DNA of 5,382 bases from Chloroflexota bacterium (lineage in GTDB: Bacteria > Chloroflexota > Anaerolineae > CG2-30-64-16), in the NCBI GenBank assembly GCA_029555885.1, contig JAKPQT010000646.1, forward strand, positions 1-5,382, in the 5' to 3' direction. Numbering within the stretch: position 1 is the stretch's first letter; the number at the start of each line of letters is the position of its first letter. The position numbers and the translations under genes are program-made. Of the stretch, positions 1-5,382 are shown one piece after another. The notes below the pieces were generated by a model. That model had not been told where the DNA came from, did no database searches, and worked only from the letters and a program-made list of their open reading frames with translations.

Positions 1-1535
1 AGTATACCGTTATTCCAACCAACGACGCCATCGCAGCAGACGGCCAGCACGCCGCCGTCGGCCTGCGCGATGCGCGGGTCCATTACTATGACCGCCAGGG
101 CACCGAGATCTGGAAGCAGCAGATAAAGGGCGTCATTCGCGGCCTCGATATATCGAACGACGGTTCGTTCCTCGTCACGGGCGATGAGCAGCAGCAGGCT
201 TACGGGCTGGCTGCCGAGATCCCCGCGGGCGCCAGAAACAGCATCAAGTGGACGATCAAGGTCGATGGCAAGCTGCTCTCCGCTGCAACGACCGGCGACG
301 GCACGCTTTCTGCCTTCGGTGCGCGCGACAAGAATGTTTACCTCGTCGATGAGACAGGCGCCGTCACGAGCAAATTCGCGACCGGCGGCCAGGTCTTTGC
401 GGTTGCGCTCTCGGCCGATGGCAGCACACTCATTGCAGGCTCCGAGGACAGCAAGGCGTATGGCTTCAGCACCGGCCAATCGGCCGCGGGTTACGCGGCT
501 GGCCAGGCGCAGGCGCGGCTGCGCATGATCCTGATTCCGTTGGCCGTCGTCGCCGTCATTGCGGCCCTGGTGTTGTGGCTGGGCAAGACCACGACGGGCC
601 AGCAGGTCTGGGAGAAGCAGGGCGCCGGCCCTCGCCGCCTGCTGCGCGAGATTTGGCGCGCGCGGCTGTCCTACCTGCTCCTGGTCCCGACTGTCGGGTT
701 GCTGTTGATCTTCAACTATTACCCGGCCTTCTCCGGCCTCTTCCACTCCTTTACCAAGTGGAATCCCGGCCTGCCGACCAAGTGGGTAGGGCTGGCAAAC
801 TTCGAGGCGGTCCTCCACAACCAGTTCCTGCGCCAGGGCGTCATCAATGCCGTCATCCTCATTGTGACGGGCTACATCAAGACCTTGACCATGCCGCTGC
901 TGGTAGCGGAGCTGCTGTTCCACCTGCGCTCGTCACGCATTCAGTACTGGCTGCGCTCGCTGTTCATCTTCCCGATCATCGTGCCCGGCGTCGCCATCAT
1001 CCTGATCTGGCGGAACATCTTCGACCCCAACATCGGTCTGCTCAACAACGTGCTCGCGAGCTTCGGGCTGATGAACATGCGGACCCCGCAGGCCTGGCTG
1101 GGCGACCCGCAGACCGCGATCTGGTCGATCGTGTTCATCGGCTTCCCGTGGGTCGGCGCATTCGCACTCCTGCTCTATTATGGCGGCTTGATCTCGATTC
1201 CGACGGAACTGTTCGACGCGGCCAAGGTGGACGGCGCAAGCGGCTGGCGGCGCTTCTGGATGATCGACCTCCCGCTGCTGATGGGCCAGATCAAGCTGCT
1301 GCTGGTCCTGGGCTTCATCGGCGGTATGCAGGAGTTCAGCATCGTGTTCCTGACCACTGAGGGCGGTCCCTACAATGCAACCTACACGCCCGCGCTGGAG
1401 CTCTACTACCAGGCGATGCGTTTCAATAACTTCGGCCTGGCTTCGGCCATCGGCACGGTGCTCTTCCTGGTTATCATGGTCGGCACCATCATCAACCTGA
1501 AATTTGTCCGCTCGGCCACCGAGTTTCAGGCGTAG
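1..1535 (+). CDS. Beta-propeller/MalF-type sugar ABC permease fusion (5'-partial)
   Basis: The first complete codon is at base 3, and no stop interrupts the frame until TAG at 1533-1535, giving 510 visible residues. Residues 1-170 look like WD40/PQQ-type propeller blades: repeated turns such as DGQHAAVG, NDGSFLVTG, GDGTLSAFG and ADGSTLIAG, each followed by a strand like VHYYD or VYLVD. Residues 175-194 form an extra hydrophobic helix, followed by a strongly basic stretch. The core permease starts near residue 223 (SYLLLVPT). The EAA loop lies at 402-424 (ELFDAAKVDGAS...DLP), the segment that docks the ATPase in binding-protein-dependent importers. Family knowledge gives the role: membrane subunit importing a sugar or oligosaccharide, paired with the MalG-type protein downstream. 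ATG 525 could be called as a start, but it lacks a good Shine-Dalgarno and the upstream frame is clearly coding. The true start is outside the window and the substrate is unknown. Confidence 0.9.
   Translation, partial: YTVIPTNDAIAADGQHAAVGLRDARVHYYDRQGTEIWKQQIKGVIRGLDISNDGSFLVTGDEQQQAYGLAAEIPAGARNSIKWTIKVDGKLLSAATTGDGTLSAFGARDKNVYLVDETGAVTSKFATGGQVFAVALSADGSTLIAGSEDSKAYGFSTGQSAAGYAAGQAQARLRMILIPLAVVAVIAALVLWLGKTTTGQQVWEKQGAGPRRLLREIWRARLSYLLLVPTVGLLLIFNYYPAFSGLFHSFTKWNPGLPTKWVGLANFEAVLHNQFLRQGVINAVILIVTGYIKTLTMPLLVAELLFHLRSSRIQYWLRSLFIFPIIVPGVAIILIWRNIFDPNIGLLNNVLASFGLMNMRTPQAWLGDPQTAIWSIVFIGFPWVGAFALLLYYGGLISIPTELFDAAKVDGASGWRRFWMIDLPLLMGQIKLLLVLGFIGGMQEFSIVFLTTEGGPYNATYTPALELYYQAMRFNNFGLASAIGTVLFLVIMVGTIINLKFVRSATEFQA
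3..512 (+). other. WD40/PQQ-like beta-propeller domain region
   Basis: This is the N-terminal part of the fusion protein. About four blade-like units can be seen, beginning near residues 11, 48, 97 and 133. Each has a [S/A/G]xDG turn, a short hydrophobic strand ending in G, then a strand with aromatic residues. A complete propeller needs six to eight blades, so the rest should lie upstream of the window. The units fit both WD40-like and PQQ-like (quinoprotein) repeats. No WD dipeptides or cofactor residues are evident, so the exact family is open. The likely role is protein or ligand binding rather than catalysis. Confidence 0.75.
804..1508 (+). other. Core transmembrane permease domain with EAA loop
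   Basis: Several hydrophobic segments typical of a BPD_transp_1 domain follow a short extracytoplasmic loop. Recognisable pieces are the VILIVTGYIKTL helix, the FIFPIIVPGVAIILIWR helix, and the EAA loop at bases 1206-1274. Next come FIGGMQEFSIVFL with a TEGGPYNAT turn, common in MalF/UgpA-type proteins, and a final helix ending at NLKFV. The extracytoplasmic segment between the first two core helices is only about 30 residues. The large P2 loop known from enteric MalF is therefore absent. Confidence 0.85.
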
Positions 1536-1556
1536 GGCCGTCCCGACCTATTGGCG

Positions 1557-1561
1557 TGAGG
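1557..1561 (+). promoter_or_regulatory. Ribosome binding site deciding the MalG-type start
   Basis: TGAGG lies six bases before ATG 1568. A GTG at 1556 is in frame and would add four residues (MRRI), but it overlaps this Shine-Dalgarno and has no good site of its own. ATG 1568 is therefore preferred. Confidence 0.65.
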
Positions 1562-1567
1562 CGAATT

Positions 1568-2506
1568 ATGACGAACACAGTCCATTCCACTACCACACAG
1601 GCTGCGGAGGCCGGGTCGAACGTGCGAGGTATTCTGGGGCGGCTGCGCGCCCGGCGGCCCGCCGCGGTCAGCAGCGGCAGCGCAGGATCAAGCACGTGGA
1701 GCCAGGTCGGCATCATCGTGGCCCTGGTGGTCCTGCTCTTTCTGACCTTGGTGCCGGTGCTGTTCATGCTGGTCACCTCGCTCAAGAACCGAGGCCAGAT
1801 CTTCACGCAATTCTGGGCCTGGCCCAACCCGCCGCTGTGGGAGAACTACACCCTGGGCTGGCAGGGCATGCGCACCTATATCTACAACTCGCTGCTCTTC
1901 GGCACCGTGTCGGTGGCCGCGGTCGTTTTACTCTCCTCCCTCACGGGTTATGTGTTTGCGCGGCACCGGTTCCCGGGCAAGGAGATCATCTACATGGCGA
2001 TCCTGGCCCTGATGATGATCCCCGGCGTGTTGACGCTGATCCCGTCGTTCGTCCTGGTGCGCCAGTTGGGGCTGATCGACACGCCCTGGGCGCTGATCCT
2101 GCCGTGGACGGCGGGCGGCCAGGTGTTCGGCATCCTGCTGTGTCGCAGTTACCTTGCGTCGCTGCCGCAGGAGCTCTTCGAGGCGGGCCGCATCGACGGC
2201 GCGAGCGAACTTGCCCTGTACTGGCGCGTTGCGCTCCCGCTCAGCTTCCCGATCCTCATCACGCTCGCAATCATGCACTTTGTCGGCGTCTACAACGACT
2301 TCATCTGGCCCCTGGTCACGATCACCAACCCTGACTACCAGGTGGTGGGCGTGGGCCTGCGCCAGTTCGTCAACCAGTGGGGTGTGGTGGACATCGGCGG
2401 GCAGATGGCGGGCTATGCAGTCTCCGTCGTCCCGCTGCTGATCCTGTTCACGTTCGGCATGAAGTACTACATCCAGGGTGTGACCGCGGGTGCGCTGAAG
2501 GCATAA
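1568..2506 (+). CDS. MalG-type carbohydrate ABC transporter permease
   Basis: The product of 312 residues is the second membrane subunit of a CUT1-type sugar importer, forming a heterodimer with the upstream MalF-type protein. An N-terminal tail of about 45 residues, rich in Ser, Thr, Ala and Arg, precedes the first membrane helix (about 47-68). Further helices follow, including IIYMAILALMMIPGVLTLIP. The EAA loop is at 202-225 (ELFEAGRIDGAS...ALPL), with Gly replacing the second Ala. The C-terminus YYIQGVTAGALKA matches the usual ending of MalG/UgpE/AraQ-type permeases, and the length is normal for the family apart from the tail. The gene starts 32 bases after the partner stops, with its own Shine-Dalgarno, so one transcript is likely. 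The imported sugar cannot be told from the sequence. Confidence 0.93.
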   Translation: MTNTVHSTTTQAAEAGSNVRGILGRLRARRPAAVSSGSAGSSTWSQVGIIVALVVLLFLTLVPVLFMLVTSLKNRGQIFTQFWAWPNPPLWENYTLGWQGMRTYIYNSLLFGTVSVAAVVLLSSLTGYVFARHRFPGKEIIYMAILALMMIPGVLTLIPSFVLVRQLGLIDTPWALILPWTAGGQVFGILLCRSYLASLPQELFEAGRIDGASELALYWRVALPLSFPILITLAIMHFVGVYNDFIWPLVTITNPDYQVVGVGLRQFVNQWGVVDIGGQMAGYAVSVVPLLILFTFGMKYYIQGVTAGALKA

Positions 2507-2508
2507 CG

Positions 2509-2526
2509 GCGCTAAGGGCATAGCGC
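2509..2526 (+). terminator. Small stem-loop after the permease stop, possible weak terminator
   Basis: GCGCTA (2509-2514) and TAGCGC (2521-2526) are perfect complements around a six-base loop, starting two bases after the TAA. No T-run follows, so this is not a classical intrinsic terminator. It could be a 3'-end stabilising hairpin or a weak pause site. Part of it (AAGGGCA, 2514-2520) could instead pair with TGCCCTT at 2572-2578. Confidence 0.3.
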
Positions 2527-2616
2527 GGCGACGAAGAACGCTAGGCGAGGGATGTGAGGGCTGTTTGCGATTGCCCTTCGGAACGCTGTTGTGGAGTCGA
2601 GGCTTCAGCCGGTTTG

Positions 2617-2667
2617 AGAAACCCGTTTTCTCAGGCGCAGCGCCGCTGTGCCCGAAAACGGGTTTCT
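2617..2667. repeat. Perfect 14-bp inverted repeat upstream of the lipoprotein gene
   Basis: AGAAACCCGTTTTC (2617-2630) is exactly reverse-complemented at 2654-2667, with 23 bases between the arms. Each arm is itself a near-palindrome: GAGAAA-N5-TTTCTC at 2616-2632 and GAAA-N5-TTTC at 2654-2666, with centres about 36 bases apart. The element lies in the gap between the permease pair and the lipoprotein gene, and its right arm ends 33 bases before that gene's ATG. It could be a strong RNA hairpin (terminator-like, though only a weak T-rich stretch follows), a pair of operator sites, or a copy of a dispersed REP-like repeat. The sequence alone does not decide among these. Confidence 0.85.
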
Positions 2668-2691
2668 GGCATCTTTCATCGTGCGTCCACT

Positions 2692-2696
2692 GGAGG
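2692..2696 (+). promoter_or_regulatory. Ribosome binding site of the lipoprotein gene
   Basis: GGAGG lies four bases before ATG 2701. The match is strong though slightly close, and it supports this start together with the signal peptide that begins immediately after it. No convincing -35/-10 pair was found in 2507-2700. Confidence 0.7.
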
Positions 2697-2700
2697 CCCC

Positions 2701-2766
2701 ATGTTCCGGTTGCGTGAACGGGCGACTCGCCCGTTCCTCATAGTGTGTCTGCTCCTGGCGTCCTGT
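2701..2766 (+). other. Lipoprotein signal peptide and lipobox
   Basis: The n-region MFRLRERATR carries four Arg and is followed by the hydrophobic segment PFLIVCLLLA and the lipobox L19-A20-S21-C22. This fits the signal peptidase II consensus [LVI][ASTVI][GAS]C. The residue at +2 is Ser. A low-complexity Pro-rich tether of about 27 residues follows, as is usual for surface-anchored proteins. Confidence 0.9.
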
Positions 2767-5382
2767 AGTACTCCCCCTTCTCCGGTCACCCCCGTGCCCG
2801 ATTCGCCGCCCCCCGGCGTTGCCAGCGTCGCGACCCCGGCGGCTCCCGTCATCTTTGCCTATGATTTCGCGGGCAAGAGCGCCGCGCTGGGCTGGAACGC
2901 GACCAACGACCTGGCGCCGTTCACGACCGGCGCCGATGGCCTGGCGACCGCCTCGACCGGCGGCGACCCGTACATGGTCGGGCCCGCGCTCCGGCTGGAC
3001 GCGGCAGACGCGCTCCACATCGAGATTCGGATGCGGCATGACCGGGGCAGCGATGCGCAGCTCTTCTGGGAACGCGCGGGCCAGAACTTTAACGAGGCCG
3101 ACAGCCAGCATTTCACAACGGTGCCTGATGGCGAGTGGCACGACTATCGCATTACGCTGAAGGGGCACGCAGGCTGGCAGGGCCGCATCGTCCGGCTGCG
3201 GCTCGACCCGACGACGCAGCAAGGGGCCAACGTCACCATCGCGTACATTCGCGGCCTCGGCGCGCTTCCTGCCGCGCTGGAGGTTGCCAGCTTCGGCGCG
3301 GCGGTCGCGCTGCCGCGTGCGGGCGAGCCGTTCACGGTGCAGGCCGTCGCGGTCAACCAGGGCGACCAGCCTGCGGAGTCCGCCGGCCTGCGGCTGGATG
3401 CGCCGGCGGGCGTGACGGTGACCGGCGATGCGACAGCATCGTTCGCCGCGGTCCAGCCGGGCGCGGCCATCACGGGCACGTGGAGCGTCAGTGCGGATCC
3501 AGGTGCGCATACGCTCGGCCTGAGCGTGGACGGGCAGCGGCTGGCGCAGGCGCTGGTCATCGCGGAAGACCCGACCGGCGCGGAACTCGCGCTGTCCGGC
3601 GACAACGTGCGGCTCCGCTTCACTGACCACTCGTTCGGCTACGGTCCCGCGACCCTGGAATGGCGCAGCGGCGACGACTGGCAGGTCGCGGGCCGGCTGC
3701 GCAGCTTCGGCACGCTCATCTATCTGGCAGAGGACGGCACGGAGCGGCAGGCCGCGTTCTTCGCGCCGGAGATGGCCGCTGACCCCGCGGGCGGCTGGCT
3801 GGAAGCGGACGCACGGCACACGGACGGCGACCTGACCTGGCGGCTCACCGCGCGCTTCGAGCGCAGCGATGCGGGCCCGTGGCTCACCGCGACGTACACG
3901 CTGGCCGCGAACCGACCTGCGCAGCTCCTCGCGTGGACCGGCCCGGAGCTGTACGTGGGCGAAGGGCAGGCGGGCTACCGCCGTGACAGCGCACTCTTCC
4001 CCGGCCTGGAGTTTCTGACCGGCGACGAGCTGAGCTCCGGCACGGACTACGTGGACGCGTCCGCCGCGGCGCGCTACGTCCCGCACCCGAACAAGATCAC
4101 CATCCCGCTGATGGCCGTCACGGGCAACGGCAGCACTGCGGGCCTGATGTGGGACCCGCTGCAGGCGTGGGACGCCGCGGGCCACGATCGGCCGGCCGCG
4201 CTCTTCGCCTCCCCGAACCGCTGGGAGGGGCAGGCCAACCACCTCATGCGGTTGTTCGTGCCCGGCCTGACCGCCGGCCTGCAAGAGAATCACGCCAAAC
4301 TCGACCGGCCCTATGCGTTGCCCGCCGGGCAGGCGCTGCACCTGAGCGCGCGGCTGTTTGCCGCCGCCGCGGAGCCCGCAGGCTCCGCCGATATACTCGC
4401 GCCGCTGGAGGTCTGGACCGCGGCGAATCCGCTGCCCGCAGTGCAAGGGCGGCCGCGGTCCGATGCCGACTCGCTGCGGCTCGCGCTGGAGAACTACACG
4501 ACCGTGACCTGGGTGCCGGACGCGCGCGGCTGGCGCTATGCCATCCATGACCCGTGGGGCCCGGGCAGCAATCCGGCCATCGCGCTGCACCTGTGGCTGA
4601 GCACGCTGGCTGAGCCGCAGGCTGAGGCAATGGCGGCGCGCCGCGACATGGCCCTGTCCAGCGCGGGCAGCCCGCCCGTCGGCGGCCAGCCGAACCCCTG
4701 GTTCTACCGCCCCCTGTGGCTGCTCCACACGGGCGGCCACGCGGCGGAGATGCAGCAGGCGCTCCAGGCCGCGCGCGATATTGCCGCGCGACAGCAGCCC
4801 GATGGCTCCTGGCCTTACACGCCCAACCCTGCCGCCCAGCGCACGTTCGGCCAGGCCGGCGACTCCTCGAACGGCTGGGTGGCGACCTCCGCATTGCCCG
4901 TGCTCTACATGGCCCGGCTGACCGGCCACCCTGCGCTCGTCGCTGCGGGCGCGCGCGCGCTCGCCTACCTGGAAGCATCGCCCCTGCGGCCCGAGGGCGC
5001 GCAGACGTGGGAGCTGTCGCTGCACGTGCCCGACTTGTTGGCATCCGCCTGGACGGTGCAGTCGTTCGTGGAGGGCTACCGGCTGACGGGCGAGCCGCGC
5101 TACCTGGCTCTGGCGGAGCGGTGGGCGCTGGCGGGGCTGCCGTTTGTCTACCTGTGGAACGCGCCCGACCGGCCCATCATGCGCTACACGACCATACCGG
5201 TCTATGGCGCGTCGAATTACATCTATCCCTGGTTCGGCCGCCCAGTGCAGTGGAACGGGCTGGACTATGCTTACGGGCTGCAGGCGCTCGCCGCGGAGCT
5301 CCAGGCCGCGGGCCGACCCGCGCAACTCAACTGGCGGCAGGTGGCCGAGGGCATCACGATCGCAACCGCGCAGATGCAGCCG
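2701..5382 (+). CDS. Large surface lipoprotein with beta-sandwich modules and alpha/alpha-toroid-like C-terminus (3'-partial)
   Basis: The frame runs from ATG 2701 to the window edge without a stop, giving 894 residues and an incomplete C-terminus. Residues 1-21 are a lipoprotein signal peptide: basic start, hydrophobic core, lipobox LASC. Cys22 would be lipidated and anchor the protein outside the membrane. A Pro/Ser/Thr-rich linker follows to about 49. Residues 50-185 look like a jelly-roll of carbohydrate-binding-module type. Residues 190-286 resemble a CARDB/NEW3-like Ig domain (VNQGDQPAESAGLRL). Residues 295-580 are strand-rich, and from about 587 the protein is helical. ARQQPDGSW at 696-704 resembles the QW motif of alpha/alpha toroids, and NGLDYAYGLQ (852-861) could be a later helix of the same fold. 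Glycosidases or polysaccharide lyases often pair such a toroid with beta-sandwiches, so a glycan-active or glycan-binding role is inferred from this and the sugar-importer neighbour. Catalytic residues are not identified, and no named family is recognised. Confidence 0.88.
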   Translation, partial: MFRLRERATRPFLIVCLLLASCSTPPSPVTPVPDSPPPGVASVATPAAPVIFAYDFAGKSAALGWNATNDLAPFTTGADGLATASTGGDPYMVGPALRLDAADALHIEIRMRHDRGSDAQLFWERAGQNFNEADSQHFTTVPDGEWHDYRITLKGHAGWQGRIVRLRLDPTTQQGANVTIAYIRGLGALPAALEVASFGAAVALPRAGEPFTVQAVAVNQGDQPAESAGLRLDAPAGVTVTGDATASFAAVQPGAAITGTWSVSADPGAHTLGLSVDGQRLAQALVIAEDPTGAELALSGDNVRLRFTDHSFGYGPATLEWRSGDDWQVAGRLRSFGTLIYLAEDGTERQAAFFAPEMAADPAGGWLEADARHTDGDLTWRLTARFERSDAGPWLTATYTLAANRPAQLLAWTGPELYVGEGQAGYRRDSALFPGLEFLTGDELSSGTDYVDASAAARYVPHPNKITIPLMAVTGNGSTAGLMWDPLQAWDAAGHDRPAALFASPNRWEGQANHLMRLFVPGLTAGLQENHAKLDRPYALPAGQALHLSARLFAAAAEPAGSADILAPLEVWTAANPLPAVQGRPRSDADSLRLALENYTTVTWVPDARGWRYAIHDPWGPGSNPAIALHLWLSTLAEPQAEAMAARRDMALSSAGSPPVGGQPNPWFYRPLWLLHTGGHAAEMQQALQAARDIAARQQPDGSWPYTPNPAAQRTFGQAGDSSNGWVATSALPVLYMARLTGHPALVAAGARALAYLEASPLRPEGAQTWELSLHVPDLLASAWTVQSFVEGYRLTGEPRYLALAERWALAGLPFVYLWNAPDRPIMRYTTIPVYGASNYIYPWFGRPVQWNGLDYAYGLQALAAELQAAGRPAQLNWRQVAEGITIATAQMQP

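Noticed and set aside
525..527. ATG 525 as the true start of the MalF-type permease
   Set aside because: There is no good Shine-Dalgarno before it, and the same frame is open and propeller-like all the way to the window edge. Starting here would cut the fusion at the extra helix.
184..528. A 114-codon forward frame rich in Arg, Ser and Ala
   Set aside because: It overlaps the propeller coding region in another frame, is low in complexity, and has no domain features.
1928..2521. A 197-codon minus-strand frame antisense to the MalG-type permease
   Set aside because: Its charged, Gln/Arg/Asp-rich product is typical of the reverse complement of membrane-protein codons. The forward permease is unmistakable.
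2565..2670. Possible -35-like TTGCGA and TTGAGA hexamers before the lipoprotein gene
   Set aside because: No acceptable -10 hexamer lies at the right spacing from either, so no promoter is called.
4244..5044. A 266-codon minus-strand frame inside the lipoprotein gene
   Set aside because: It encodes an Arg/Ala/Pro-rich low-complexity product opposite a strongly coding forward frame, so it is a shadow.
2605..5325. A minus-strand open frame of about 906 codons covering almost all of the lipoprotein gene
   Set aside because: It is a shadow of the forward gene in GC-rich DNA. Its product is rich in Arg, Gly, Ala and Gln with no recognisable domains, while the forward strand has a Shine-Dalgarno, a clean lipoprotein signal and domain-like sequence.

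Overview
This GC-rich window holds three forward-strand genes. Two are cut by the window edges. The layout is a carbohydrate (CUT1, MalF/MalG-type) ABC permease pair followed by a large predicted surface lipoprotein. High GC, strong G/C third-position bias, and a beta-propeller joined to a MalF-type permease suggest an environmental bacterium, perhaps Chloroflexota (Anaerolineae/Caldilinea-like). That assignment rests on memory of similar architectures and is tentative; no rRNA or other phylogenetic marker is present.

Positions 1-1535: one uninterrupted frame, open at the left edge, encodes about 174 residues of WD40/PQQ-like beta-propeller blades, then an extra membrane helix, then a complete MalF-type permease. 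An ATG at 525 begins at the extra helix, and calling the gene there would lose the propeller. Positions 1568-2506: the MalG-type partner, 32 bases downstream with its own Shine-Dalgarno, almost certainly cotranscribed. Both permeases keep the EAA cytoplasmic loop that docks the ATPase. No solute-binding protein or ATPase lies in the window. The binding protein is probably upstream, and the ATPase may be encoded elsewhere, as is common for CUT1 systems.

Positions 2507-2700: a 194-base gap with a small stem-loop just after the permease stop and a striking perfect 14-bp inverted repeat (2617-2630 / 2654-2667). The repeat sits 33 bases upstream of the next start. Positions 2701-5382: a lipoprotein gene running off the right edge with at least 894 codons. 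It shows a clean lipobox, a Pro-rich linker, beta-sandwich modules, and a C-terminal helical region with a QxPDGSW motif typical of alpha/alpha-toroid folds.

The inferred picture is a glycan-uptake locus: a surface-anchored, possibly glycan-active lipoprotein next to a sugar importer whose first permease carries an extracytoplasmic propeller. The propeller-permease fusion is the most interesting item. No RNA genes, CRISPR arrays or mobile-element genes were seen.
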